From Chitinimonas sp. BJYL2 (GTDB taxonomy: Bacteria > Pseudomonadota > Gammaproteobacteria > Burkholderiales > Chitinimonadaceae), in contig NZ_JANZKW010000002.1 in the NCBI RefSeq assembly GCF_027257935.1, forward strand, positions 310,001-374,000: a stretch of DNA of 64,000 nucleotides, in the 5' to 3' direction. Made by a program: the position numbers and the translations under genes. The notes beneath the pieces are model-generated. The model was not told where the DNA came from. It did not search any database and saw only the letters and a list, made by a program, of their open reading frames with translations. Below, piece by piece: positions 9,249 through 17,994 of the stretch. Each line of letters starts with the position of its first letter. The stretch's first letter is position 1.

Positions 9249-9442
9249 AGCAGTAGCGAGCACAGGGCGACCGTAGCTCACTCTCGGTGCCACCGCCCTG
9301 TTACAGGCAGATACTGGATTAATGACATTGGCAAGCCTCTCCCGACTTTGATACAAACGCATCCACACGCCGCAAAGGGGCATCTGCGACTGGCCCGTGC
9401 CCGGCCGCTACGCGTGCATGCAAGAACAGTCAGGGAGAGGAC

Positions 9443-9874
9443 ATGCCTAACCATCAACACCTTCAAAAGCCTACCGGCGCATTTGTTGCCGCCTCCTGGG
9501 CCGCACTCGGCATCGGCGCAGGCGTCTATCTGATCGGCCTGTGGAACGCCAAGATGCAGCTCAACGAGCAGGGTTATTACTTTGTGCTGCTGATGTACGG
9601 GCTTTTCTCTGCGGTATCGCTTCAGAAATCGGTGCGCGACCGCATGGAGGACATCCCCGTATCCGCGCTGTATTTTGCCCTGTGCTGGGGCTCGCTCGGC
9701 ATGGCCATCCTGCTGATGGTGGTGGGCCTGTGGAACGCCGCACTGGCACCCTCCGAGAAAGGCTTCTACGCGATGGCATTCCTGCTGAGCCTGTTCGGCG
9801 CGGTCACCGTACAAAAGAACGTGCGTGATACCCAAGCCTTGATGCGCGCGAGCGCAGAAACCGCTTCAAACTGA
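9443..9874 (+). CDS. YiaA/YiaB-like inner membrane protein
   Basis: A 143-residue protein made of two tandem repeats of the YiaAB two-helix domain. Each repeat has two hydrophobic segments followed by a basic QK(S/N)VRD motif (about residues 60-66 and 126-131), giving four transmembrane helices. GGGAGAGG precedes the ATG. The function of the family is not established. It lies 109 bp upstream of the hydroxylase/desaturase/ketosynthase operon on the same strand with no terminator between, so co-transcription is possible but not shown. Confidence 0.85.
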   Translation: MPNHQHLQKPTGAFVAASWAALGIGAGVYLIGLWNAKMQLNEQGYYFVLLMYGLFSAVSLQKSVRDRMEDIPVSALYFALCWGSLGMAILLMVVGLWNAALAPSEKGFYAMAFLLSLFGAVTVQKNVRDTQALMRASAETASN

Positions 9875-9983
9875 ACCAGGTGCGCTGCACGGACCGGGCT
9901 ACGCGCACGATGCCTTGTTCAAGCGCGCAGCCACCCGCCAGCATGGCTGATACCACCTCCTGCCTTGCCGTGACCATACAAGC

Positions 9984-10751
9984 ATGCGCGAAATCCTGCT
10001 GACAACCGACTGGCTCGACTTCGCCCTGTGGGCCTGTGCCTACTTCACCGCACTCTACGTGGGGCTGGGTGCGCTGAATCTGTGGCTGACGCGCTGGCTG
10101 CTGCCGCGTATAGGCTATGGCGGGCCGCTGGATGTCCGTGGCCTGCGGCCCGGTCAGCTACGCCGGGAGTGGCTGCTGTCCGGCGTGTCCATCCTGATCT
10201 TTGGCGTGGGCAGCCTGATCCCATGGTCGTTGCTGCAACTAGGTTGGGCCGAGCTGGCAGACACGCCATCCGGCGGGCGCGTGTTACTGGAAATACTGGC
10301 CCTGCTGGTCTGGAACGAGGTGCACTTCTACGCCAACCACTGGCTGCTGCACCGCCGCTGGCTACAAGGCTTCCATCTGCCACATCACCGCTCGGTCGTG
10401 GTGACGCCCTGGTCCACCTATGCTTTCCATCCACTCGAAGCAATGATGCTGGGCAATGTCATCATCGTACCCATGCTGGTCCACGACTTCAGCGCGGCCG
10501 CCCTGGTCGCGCTGCCGGTACTTAGCCTGGTCTTCAACAATATTGGCCATTCCAATTACGACTTCCTGCCAGACGCCAACCGTGATCGCTGGTGGCTCAA
10601 CGGTGCGCGGCGTCACCATCTGCACCATGTCTGCTACCAAGGCAATTACGGCTTCATGTTTCCGTTCATGGACCGTCTGTTCGGCACCGCTCTGCCGGTA
10701 GATGCCGCGCAGGCGAGACTGCAAGGCAAGACTGATCGGCATGCTGCGTAA
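9984..10751 (+). CDS. Sterol desaturase / fatty acid hydroxylase superfamily enzyme
   Basis: A 255-residue integral membrane protein with the histidine clusters of the fatty acid hydroxylase superfamily (PF04116): H119xxxH123, H131xxHH135, a lone His189, and HHLHH at 211-215. These bind a diiron centre and hydroxylate or desaturate alkyl chains at the membrane. At least three hydrophobic segments lie in the first 110 residues and two around 155-186. It is the first gene of a tightly packed four-gene set, and its last 11 bases overlap the start of the desaturase gene. The substrate is not known. Confidence 0.85.
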   Translation: MREILLTTDWLDFALWACAYFTALYVGLGALNLWLTRWLLPRIGYGGPLDVRGLRPGQLRREWLLSGVSILIFGVGSLIPWSLLQLGWAELADTPSGGRVLLEILALLVWNEVHFYANHWLLHRRWLQGFHLPHHRSVVVTPWSTYAFHPLEAMMLGNVIIVPMLVHDFSAAALVALPVLSLVFNNIGHSNYDFLPDANRDRWWLNGARRHHLHHVCYQGNYGFMFPFMDRLFGTALPVDAAQARLQGKTDRHAA

Positions 10752-11598
10752 TCCGCGCGACATCCAGGCGCTGGTCTATCTGCTGCTGCAGACGGGCCTT
10801 GTCATCCTGCTGTGGCAATACGGCTTTCAGCCGCTGGTCTATGCGGCTGTATTGCTTCTCTCGGTCGGCATCAGTGCGGCTCACCACAACCATGCGCATC
10901 TCAGGTTCTGGCATAACAAGTACCTGAACCGCCTGACCGACCTTTGGCTCACGCTGCTGCAAGGCCACCCGACCTTTGTCTTCCATGCCACCCATAACGC
11001 CAATCACCACCGCTACCACCATGGCCCGCGCGACGCAGCGCGTACCTACCGCTTTGGCGGTGATACCAACCATTTGTCAGGCTATCTGCTGCACCCGCTG
11101 CAGGCCGTGTGCGTGCTGTACCCACTGTTCATCGATTGGCTAAGGCGACTACGCCACCGGGCGCCCGGTGTGTATCGACATTGCCTGCTGCAGTATCTGA
11201 TCATCATCACACTGTGGGCCGTGCTGGCTGCCATCGACTGGCAGAAGTGGCTGCTATTCGTGCTGCTGCCGCAGCTGCATGGCCTGCACTGGCTGCTGGC
11301 CACCAACTACTTGCAGCACGCCCATGCAGATGGTCACTCGCAGTTAAATTTTTCCCGTAACTTCAATGGCTTGCTGAATTTGCTGATGTTCAACATTGGC
11401 TATCACACCGCGCACCACCTGCACCCCAAGGCACACTGGTCCACACTGCCTGCACTGCATGAGCAATATCGTCTGCATATCCATCCAAACCTGCTTGCAG
11501 GCGGCCTGCTGCCCTATATGGTGCGCACCTATCTGCTGGCCCCCTTCATACCGGCCTGTCGAAGCCGGAGCCTGATGAATCACACCGAGGAAAACTGA
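10741..11598 (+). CDS. Membrane fatty acid desaturase
   Basis: A 285-residue membrane-bound desaturase-type protein (PF00487). The three His boxes are visible: HHNHAH near residue 48, HATHNANHHRYHH near 81-93, and HTAHHLHP near 240, plus QHAHADGH near 210. Four or more hydrophobic helices flank them. The start is set at ATG 10741, inside the end of the upstream hydroxylase gene; an earlier in-frame ATG at 10702 would lengthen the overlap. The stop shares one base with the next start (TGATG). Likely an oxygen-dependent diiron enzyme on an acyl lipid or acyl-ACP. A decarboxylating (UndB-like) role cannot be excluded. Confidence 0.85.
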   Translation: MLRNPRDIQALVYLLLQTGLVILLWQYGFQPLVYAAVLLLSVGISAAHHNHAHLRFWHNKYLNRLTDLWLTLLQGHPTFVFHATHNANHHRYHHGPRDAARTYRFGGDTNHLSGYLLHPLQAVCVLYPLFIDWLRRLRHRAPGVYRHCLLQYLIIITLWAVLAAIDWQKWLLFVLLPQLHGLHWLLATNYLQHAHADGHSQLNFSRNFNGLLNLLMFNIGYHTAHHLHPKAHWSTLPALHEQYRLHIHPNLLAGGLLPYMVRTYLLAPFIPACRSRSLMNHTEEN

Positions 11599-13478
11599 TG
11601 CCAACCCGCTTTGAGCGCGTGTACATCGAAGCCACCGGCATGCACCTGCCCGGTCCAGCCATCGACAACGAGGCGATGGATGACTACATCGCCCCCATCA
11701 ACCGGCTGTCCGGGCGAATCAAGGCACGCATCCTGGCCGAGAACGGTATTCAGTCACGTCACTATGCGATTGATGCCGCGGGGAAGACCTTGATGTCGCA
11801 TGCCCAACTGGCCAGCGCGGCAATCCACGATTGCCTGAATCGGGCAAAATCAACGCTGCGTGATGTGTCGTTACTCAGCGTGGGCTCGTCGGGCGGCGAC
11901 GCGCTGATGCCCGGCTTTGCCAGCATGATCCAGGGTGAGCTGGGTGCACCGCCAATGAGCACGCTATCGAGCCAGGGCGTCTGCGGCGCCGGGGTTACTG
12001 CCGTGCTGCACGCCGCACAGGGCATCGAACTCGGTGCGCATCGTCAGGCGTTGGCTGTTGCGGCAGAAATGCCATCGCGTATGTTCAAGCGCAGCCGCTT
12101 TGGCCCGCGTGGCTACGACAGCGATTTCGATGCCCACTTCCTGCGGTGGATGCTGTCGGACGGCGCGGGCGCCATGCTGCTCAGCGACAGCCCGAGCCAG
12201 CGCTCGCCTGTGCGTATCAAGCTCAGCTGGATACACCAACAAAGCTTTGCCGGCGATTACCCGGTGTGCATGCAACTGGGGCTCAGCGAGGACCGCAGCA
12301 CCTCGTTTCTGGATTACCCGTCCGCAAGCGAAGCGGAAGCCGCCGGTGCGCTATCGCTACGGCAGGACATCCGCCTGTTACCGCATCTTTTTGATGTGTC
12401 GATCCACGAGTTCGTCAAGCTGGTCGATGCGGGCTGGGTGAAACCTGACGAGGTCACGCACTTCCTCTGCCATTACTCGTCCGAGAAGTTCGCGCCGGTG
12501 GTCGAGTCCTTGCTGGATAAAGCCGGGCTCAGCATTCCCAAGGCGCGCTGGTACAGCAATCTAAGCACGCGCGGCAATACCGGTGCTGCCTCGATCTTCA
12601 TCATGCTGGCGGAATTTCTGGCGAGCCGCAGCCTGCACGCCGGCGAGAAGATCCTCTGCTTCATCCCCGAATCCGGGCGCATCAGCGCCGCCTTCATGCT
12701 GCTGGAAGTCGAAGCCACGGATGCGCCACAGGTAACAGAAAACAAGGAAATGGCGGCCTCGCACACTTCCTCGCCAACCCTGCCCAGCGCACCGCATGAT
12801 CCCGGCCAAGCCCCCCTCGCCCTGCAACCCTTGCTGACCAAGCTGGCCAGCGTGTGGCAGGACTACCGCTCCCAGGTCTGGCGCAGCCCGGTCATCCACA
12901 AGCTGGTGGCAGGTCGATTTGGCGTAGCCGATTACCGCCAGTGGACATCGCATTGGGTGCAGCAGGTGCGCGAAGGCAGCAAGTGGATGCGCGAGGCCGT
13001 GGCCTCGCTGAGTGGCCCGTTTGCCGAGCTGGGCGTGCTGATCGAAACCCACGCGGGCGATGAGCAGAACGATTTCATGATCCTGTATCAGGACTATCAG
13101 GCGGCGGGCGGCACGCAGCCGCTCGACGCGCTCAAGCGCAATCCCGGTGGTGAGGCGCTCAACAGCTATCTGCATGCGCTGGCCGCCACACCCAATCCAT
13201 TGGGCCTGCTGGGTGCGATCTACATCATCGAAGGCACAGGCCAGCGTATCGTGCCCGCCCTACTGCCTCTGCTGCGCCAGCAAGTTGATCTGCCGGCATC
13301 GGCCTTCCGCTTTCTTGCTTACCACGGCGCCAACGACGAGCACCACCTTGCGCGCTGGCTCTCTGCCGTGGAAATCACGCTGGCGCTAGACCCGCGCGCG
13401 GCCAATGCCATACTCGCCACCGCCACGCGCACCGCGCAGCTGTACCTGATGCAGTTCGACCATATTCTGGAGCACTGA
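11598..13478 (+). CDS. Ketosynthase III fused to a heme-oxygenase-like diiron domain
   Basis: A 626-residue two-domain protein. Residues 1-372 are a ketoacyl synthase III fold with an intact triad: Cys129 (SSQGVCGAG), His292 (LCHYSS) and Asn327 (STRGNTG). The opening (YIEATGMHLPG, then NGIQSRHYAID) recalls StlD/DarB-type ketosynthases of stilbene and dialkylresorcinol pathways; this is from memory and moderate. A Pro/Ser-rich linker (about 373-408) leads to residues 409-626, resembling TenA/heme-oxygenase-like iron redox enzymes. Candidate metal ligands are Glu483, His485 and Glu489, Glu545, His576, Asp580 and His582 or His583. GAGGAAAA precedes the ATG, which overlaps the desaturase stop by one base. 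It probably condenses an acyl starter; the role of the C-terminal domain is inference. Confidence 0.75.
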   Translation: MPTRFERVYIEATGMHLPGPAIDNEAMDDYIAPINRLSGRIKARILAENGIQSRHYAIDAAGKTLMSHAQLASAAIHDCLNRAKSTLRDVSLLSVGSSGGDALMPGFASMIQGELGAPPMSTLSSQGVCGAGVTAVLHAAQGIELGAHRQALAVAAEMPSRMFKRSRFGPRGYDSDFDAHFLRWMLSDGAGAMLLSDSPSQRSPVRIKLSWIHQQSFAGDYPVCMQLGLSEDRSTSFLDYPSASEAEAAGALSLRQDIRLLPHLFDVSIHEFVKLVDAGWVKPDEVTHFLCHYSSEKFAPVVESLLDKAGLSIPKARWYSNLSTRGNTGAASIFIMLAEFLASRSLHAGEKILCFIPESGRISAAFMLLEVEATDAPQVTENKEMAASHTSSPTLPSAPHDPGQAPLALQPLLTKLASVWQDYRSQVWRSPVIHKLVAGRFGVADYRQWTSHWVQQVREGSKWMREAVASLSGPFAELGVLIETHAGDEQNDFMILYQDYQAAGGTQPLDALKRNPGGEALNSYLHALAATPNPLGLLGAIYIIEGTGQRIVPALLPLLRQQVDLPASAFRFLAYHGANDEHHLARWLSAVEITLALDPRAANAILATATRTAQLYLMQFDHILEH

Positions 13479-13479
13479 G

Positions 13480-14376
13480 ATGAAGCGGCTGCCCGACTTT
13501 CTGGCGCAACAACACGACGCCCGCGATCCCAACCCTTGGCTGGCCCTGTATCTGGACCAGAGCACGCCGCTGCCCGACCCGGTCAAACAGGCCTGGCTGA
13601 CCGATTCCAGCTCGATGTCGCGGCAGTTCCTGCTGCCCTTTGTCCGCCCGCTGGCACGCACGCTGATCGTGCTGATCCAGATTGCCAAGGTGGTGGTACC
13701 ACGACGCTGGTCGGCGTCGCGCACCTTGCACTGGCTGCTGGCCGAAGGACTCAAACGCCTGGTCTCACCCGAGGCCAACTGGCTGGTGATGCGGCACTTT
13801 CATCTGGGCAGCCAGATTCTGGCGTTTGTAGCCAAGAACGCACCCTCGCAAGTCACCACATCGCCTCTCACGCCCATGGTCCTTGATGATCTCAAGGATG
13901 ACCTGTTCCTCAAGCATGACCTGAACCTGTTCAACTTCGTGATCCGCCTGAATCAGGCATTGCGCGAATCAGACCAGACGCTGGTCCCCGTGCGCGAGCC
14001 GGACTTCAGCATGATCGAAGAGCCGCCGCTGGCACTGGACGATCTGCCGCAGGGCCTGCTCAACAAGATCGACCTGCAAACCGCCATTGAATGCTTCACG
14101 CCGATCTATCAGTTATTCCTGACCGATAACGATTTCTGGCGCGCGGCCAATTCGCTGCAACTGGATGAAACCATCGGGATCTACTGCGCCACCATCCTAG
14201 ATGCGCCGCAACACCTGATCCTGCTCAACAACAAGCATCCACTCGTGCCGCTCAGCACACTCAGAGCGGGCTACCGCCTTGTGGTGCATGGTCTTTCCAC
14301 CGAAATGCTGCATGCCTTGCTGGTACAGATGAAAGCCCAGCAAGCGGCACGCCGGTCGCGGGATGCGGCAGCCTGA
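13480..14376 (+). CDS. Conserved-looking protein of unknown function, last gene of the ketosynthase operon
   Basis: A 298-residue protein that I do not recognise. It begins one base after the ketosynthase stop, so it is almost certainly co-translated with it. It has no signal peptide. A hydrophobic stretch at about residues 50-70 (LLPFVRPLARTLIVLIQIAK) could dip into the membrane. The rest is helical, with an acidic, leucine-rich middle (DDLKDDLFLKHDLNLFNFVIRLN) and a basic Ala/Arg-rich tail. It has no Cys/His metal cluster or nucleotide-binding loop. Given the context it may bind or deliver the lipid product or hold the membrane enzymes together, but this is only a guess. Confidence 0.7.
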   Translation: MKRLPDFLAQQHDARDPNPWLALYLDQSTPLPDPVKQAWLTDSSSMSRQFLLPFVRPLARTLIVLIQIAKVVVPRRWSASRTLHWLLAEGLKRLVSPEANWLVMRHFHLGSQILAFVAKNAPSQVTTSPLTPMVLDDLKDDLFLKHDLNLFNFVIRLNQALRESDQTLVPVREPDFSMIEEPPLALDDLPQGLLNKIDLQTAIECFTPIYQLFLTDNDFWRAANSLQLDETIGIYCATILDAPQHLILLNNKHPLVPLSTLRAGYRLVVHGLSTEMLHALLVQMKAQQAARRSRDAAA

Positions 14377-14396
14377 ACGACTCCCGTCACCCCGCC

Positions 14397-14434
14397 AAAA
14401 CAAAACGGGACGCCTGAGCGTCCCGTTTTGTTTT
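14397..14434. terminator. Perfect bidirectional terminator between ketosynthase operon and aspS
   Basis: A perfect 17-bp stem AAAACAAAACGGGACGC with its complement, loop CTGA (14414-14417), flanked by A and T tracts that would act as the U-run in both directions. It lies between the convergent ends of the unknown gene (14376) and aspS (14454) and should terminate both. Confidence 0.95.
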
Positions 14435-14453
14435 ACCAGCCTTCAACCGGCAA

Positions 14454-16244
14454 TCAAGCCACTTGCGGCGGGTTGCGCAGCTTGATGTGCAGATCGCGCA
14501 GCTGACGCTCGTCCACTGCGTTCGGGGCGTTGGTCAGCAGGCACTGGGCACGCTGGGTCTTGGGGAAGGCGATCACGTCACGGATCGACTCGGCACCGGT
14601 CATCAGCGTGACCAGACGGTCCAGACCGAAGGCCAGACCACCGTGCGGGGGTGCGCCGTAAGCCAGGTTATCGAGCAGGAAGCCGAACTTGTTCTGCGCT
14701 TCTTCCGGGCCGATGTTCAGGGCTTCGAACACCGTGCTCTGCATGTCGGCGCGGTGGATACGGATCGAGCCGCCACCCAATTCCCAACCGTTCAGCACCA
14801 TGTCGTAGGCGCGTGCCTTGCACTTGCCCGGATCGGTCTTGAGCAGGTCGATATGCTCGACCTTGGGGCTGGTGAACGGGTGGTGACAAGCCGTGTAGCG
14901 CTTGTCTTCCTCGTCGTATTCGAACATGGGGAAGTCCACCACCCACAGCGGCTTCCACTCGCGGGTGAAGTAACCACCGGCTTCGCCCTTTTCGTGGCCG
15001 ATCTTGATGCGCAGCGCACCGATGGCCTCATTGACCACCTTGGCCTTGTCGGCACCGAAGAAGATGATGTCGCCGTTCTGCGCGCCAGTGCGCTCCAGCG
15101 TGGCCTTGAGTGCGGCTTCGGACAGGTTCTTGACGATGGGCGACTGTAGGCCGGTTTCGTTCGGCTGGGTCACATCGTTGACCTTGATATAGGCCAGACC
15201 CTTGGCACCATAAATGCCCACGAACTGGGTCCAGGCATCGATCTCGGAACGGGTGAATGCAGCGCCACCGGGCACGCGCAAACCGACCACGCGGCCGCCT
15301 TCCATGTTGGCCGCACCGGCAAACACCTTGAAAGCCACATCCTTCATCACATCCGTCAGTTCGGTGAACTTCAGGGTCACGCGCATATCGGGCTTGTCGG
15401 AGCCGTAGTAGAACATGGCGTCGTCGTAAGCCATGCGCGGGAACTTGCCCAGGTCCACACCGATGGCTTCCTTGAACACATGGACGGCCATTTCTTCGGT
15501 GATATCCATGATCTCGTCTTCCGTGAGGAAGGAGGTCTCGATATCGATCTGGGTAAATTCGGGCTGGCGATCAGCACGCAGGTCTTCGTCGCGGAAGCAT
15601 TTAGTGATCTGGTAGTAGCGGTCGAAGCCGGCCACCATCAGGAGTTGCTTGAACAGCTGCGGTGATTGCGGCAGCGCAAAGAACTGGCCGTCGTGCACGC
15701 GGCTCGGTACCAGGTAATCGCGCGCGCCTTCGGGCGTCGAGCGCGTCAGCATCGGCGTTTCCACGTCGATGAAGCCACGGCTGTCGAGGAAATTACGCAC
15801 CAGCAGCGCCACCTTGTAGCGCAGACGCAGGTTCTTCTGCATGGCCGGGCGGCGCAGGTCCATCACGCGGTGTTGCAGGCGGGTGATTTCGCTGAGGTTT
15901 TCATCGTCAATCATGAACGGCGGGGTCACAGCCGTGTTCAGGATCTCGATTTCCTTGGCGAGGATTTCGATTTCGCCCGAAATCAGGTTGGCGTTGGTCG
16001 TACCCTCGGGGCGCGCACGCACGATGCCGGTGATCTGCAGCACGAACTCGCTGCGCACGGTGTCGGCCAGCTTGAAGGCTTCGGGGGTATCGGGGTCGAT
16101 CACCACCTGCACCAGACCTTCGCGGTCGCGCAGGTCGATGAAGATCACACCACCATGGTCACGGCGACGGTGCGCCCAGCCTTTGATGGTGACGGTTTGG
16201 GAGAGGAATCGCTTGTCGATCAAGCCACAATAATCTGTACGCAT
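14454..16244 (-). CDS. aspS: Aspartyl-tRNA synthetase
   Basis: A 596-residue bacterial-type class IIb synthetase. An N-terminal OB-fold anticodon-binding domain (about 1-105) is followed by the catalytic core with motif 2 ([16 protein letters not shown], around residue 220) and motif 3 (GLAFGLDRL, near 535). Between them lies the bacterial GAD insertion domain. It charges tRNA-Asp. The start at [10 protein letters not shown] (16244) is the family start; ten further codons are open upstream. It ends at a shared bidirectional terminator. Upstream on the same strand are DUF502 and FmdB genes, an arrangement frequent in betaproteobacteria, and the three probably form one operon. Confidence 0.97.
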   Translation of the reverse strand: MRTDYCGLIDKRFLSQTVTIKGWAHRRRDHGGVIFIDLRDREGLVQVVIDPDTPEAFKLADTVRSEFVLQITGIVRARPEGTTNANLISGEIEILAKEIEILNTAVTPPFMIDDENLSEITRLQHRVMDLRRPAMQKNLRLRYKVALLVRNFLDSRGFIDVETPMLTRSTPEGARDYLVPSRVHDGQFFALPQSPQLFKQLLMVAGFDRYYQITKCFRDEDLRADRQPEFTQIDIETSFLTEDEIMDITEEMAVHVFKEAIGVDLGKFPRMAYDDAMFYYGSDKPDMRVTLKFTELTDVMKDVAFKVFAGAANMEGGRVVGLRVPGGAAFTRSEIDAWTQFVGIYGAKGLAYIKVNDVTQPNETGLQSPIVKNLSEAALKATLERTGAQNGDIIFFGADKAKVVNEAIGALRIKIGHEKGEAGGYFTREWKPLWVVDFPMFEYDEEDKRYTACHHPFTSPKVEHIDLLKTDPGKCKARAYDMVLNGWELGGGSIRIHRADMQSTVFEALNIGPEEAQNKFGFLLDNLAYGAPPHGGLAFGLDRLVTLMTGAESIRDVIAFPKTQRAQCLLTNAPNAVDERQLRDLHIKLRNPPQVA

Positions 16245-16331
16245 GGTTGTTTCACCAGTAGGTCTAAGCCACACAGGGCCGGTATATCGGGAATGGGGAT
16301 ATAGGTTTTACGGGCTAAGCGAGGTGGTCGC

Positions 16332-17003
16332 TTAACCCGGTAGATTCGAGTCGGCTGGGTTATTCTGCCGATGCGCAACCAGCGGCTCGGCGCGCAGCAA
16401 GGCGGCCTCCGGCTTGGAAGGAGGTGCAACTACCCCCATCGAGATCACGTACTTGAGCGCCTCGTCTACGCTCATGTCGAGCTCGATGGTGTCTGACTTC
16501 TTGACCACGATGAAGTAGCCCGAGGTCGGGTTCGGCGTGGTCGGCACGTACACCGACACATGCTCGCCATCGAGCTGGCTGGCCAGCTCGGGCGCGGGTG
16601 TGCCGGTCATGAAGGCAACTGTCCAGGCTTCGTTGTGCGGAAAACGGACCAGCAAGGCCTGTCGGAACGCATTACCCGAATCCGAGAGCACCGTGTCGGA
16701 AACCTGCTTCACCGAGCCATAGATGGATTTGACCACCGGAATCCGGTTCAGCACTTCTTCCCAGAACTTGACCAGACGCTGGCCCAGAATGTTGGCAGTG
16801 AGCAGGCCGGTGATCAGCACAATGGCTATCACCAGGATCACGCCCAGGCCGGGAATATGCATGCCGAGCACATCGCGCGGCCGACTGCCTTCCGGCAACA
16901 GCAGCAGCACGCTGTCCATCAGGCCCACCAGCGTGCTGATCACCCACAGGGTGATGCCCAAGGGCACCCAGATCAGCAGGCCGGTGACGAAGTAGCGTTT
17001 CAT
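16332..17003 (-). CDS. DUF502 family membrane protein
   Basis: A 223-residue membrane protein of the DUF502 family. Two strong hydrophobic segments (about residues 5-35 and 50-75) are followed by the conserved NRIPVVKSIYGSVKQ stretch and a cytoplasmic beta-rich region. The Pro/Ala tail is variable. The function of the family is unknown; its steady association with aspS suggests co-expression rather than a known mechanistic link. It lies 35 bp after fmdB and 87 bp before aspS. Confidence 0.92.
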   Translation of the reverse strand: MKRYFVTGLLIWVPLGITLWVISTLVGLMDSVLLLLPEGSRPRDVLGMHIPGLGVILVIAIVLITGLLTANILGQRLVKFWEEVLNRIPVVKSIYGSVKQVSDTVLSDSGNAFRQALLVRFPHNEAWTVAFMTGTPAPELASQLDGEHVSVYVPTTPNPTSGYFIVVKKSDTIELDMSVDEALKYVISMGVVAPPSKPEAALLRAEPLVAHRQNNPADSNLPG

Positions 17004-17038
17004 GCTCGGTGTGTCCGTTCAGACGTTAGTGGGCGTAC

Positions 17039-17296
17039 TCAGTGACTACAGCCTGCGCTGCAGGTGTGCGCCGGCGCAGCCTCTTCCTTGGCTGCAGGCG
17101 TGCTGCTTGTGCTCCCACCCTTGAAATCGGTGGCATACCAGCCCGAGCCCTTGAGCTGGAAGCCGGCGGCGGAAATCTGTTTAGCAAAGCTGGCCTTGCC
17201 GCAGGCCGGGCAATCGGTCTGGGCCGGGTCGGCAATCTTGCGCAGCAGCTCGGCCTTGTGGCCGCAGTCGGTACACTGAAATTCGTAGATCGGCAT
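17039..17296 (-). CDS. FmdB family zinc ribbon protein
   Basis: An 85-residue protein with the FmdB/CxxC zinc ribbon: MPIYEFQCTDCGH at the start and CPAC at about residues 33-36 give four cysteines. A low-complexity Ser/Thr/Ala linker leads to a second cysteine pair in the tail (HTCSAGCSH), a common ending in proteobacterial members. These small proteins are often annotated as regulators, but their function is not established. First gene of the probable fmdB-DUF502-aspS unit. Confidence 0.92.
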   Translation of the reverse strand: MPIYEFQCTDCGHKAELLRKIADPAQTDCPACGKASFAKQISAAGFQLKGSGWYATDFKGGSTSSTPAAKEEAAPAHTCSAGCSH

Positions 17297-17488
17297 GGTC
17301 GTTTCTCCTTGAGTGCGGGAAAAGCCAGCATGGAAAGCGGTGGATTATACCCGAGCGAGCTTGCGCACTGCACCATTCATCCAGCAGTCGCTACGGGGCT
17401 TGTTGGAGATGGTGGCTGCCGACTGTTGTATCAAGACACAGGTTTGTCATGGTTCGCTTGTCGGCTTTGAACGCACCCGGATCAATAC

Positions 17489-17502
17489 TGTACGATCGTA
17501 CA
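17489..17502. promoter_or_regulatory. Perfect palindrome, candidate operator of the DUF2147 operon
   Basis: TGTACGATCGTACA is a perfect 14-bp palindrome 36 bp before the DUF2147 start codon, in the gap between the divergent fmdB and DUF2147 genes. Its form suits a dimeric repressor such as a TetR-type protein. No regulator gene is adjacent, so the binding protein is unknown. Confidence 0.45.
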
Positions 17503-17538
17503 ACAAATAGAGACATACCCCACCACGGAGACCACGCA

Positions 17539-17967
17539 ATGCGCACCATCCCCGCCCTGTTTGCGAGCCTGCTGGCGCTCACCGCGCCGCTGGCATTGGC
17601 CGATAGCCCGGTTGGCATCTGGAAGAACGTCAGCGACAAAACCGGTAAGGTCGAAGCCCTGATTGAGATCAGCGACGTAAAAGGTGAGCTGCGCGGCAAG
17701 CTGGTCAAGCTGATGGACCCCAAGGAAACCGTGTGCAAGGAATGTCCAGGCGACAAGAAAAACGCCCCACTGATGGGCCTGGAAATCATTTGGGGCGTGA
17801 AGAAGGATGGCGATGAGTGGGCAGGCGGCAAGATCCTGGACCCCAACAACGGCAAGATCTACAGCGTGAAGATGGCGCTGCTTGAAGCAGGCAAGAAGCT
17901 GGAAGTCCGCGGTTTTCTGGGCTTCTCGCTGCTGGGACGCTCCCAGGTGTGGCATCGCGACCAGTAA
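17539..17967 (+). CDS. DUF2147 family secreted protein
   Basis: A 142-residue exported protein: signal peptide at residues 1-18 (cleavage after LALA) followed by a single DUF2147 domain. The family core is visible as SPVGIWKNVSDKTGKVEALIEI and, near the C-terminus, LEVRGFLGFSLLGRSQVWHR. Two cysteines (KETVCKECPG) may form a disulfide. The family is predicted to have a lipocalin-like barrel, function unknown. The start at 17539 is chosen for its signal peptide; 30 further codons are open upstream. It leads a three-gene unit with the beta-helix and cytochrome genes (27-bp and 9-bp gaps). Confidence 0.85.
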   Translation: MRTIPALFASLLALTAPLALADSPVGIWKNVSDKTGKVEALIEISDVKGELRGKLVKLMDPKETVCKECPGDKKNAPLMGLEIIWGVKKDGDEWAGGKILDPNNGKIYSVKMALLEAGKKLEVRGFLGFSLLGRSQVWHRDQ

Positions 17968-17994
17968 TCCGCCTCAACCTGCCAAGGAATCCCC

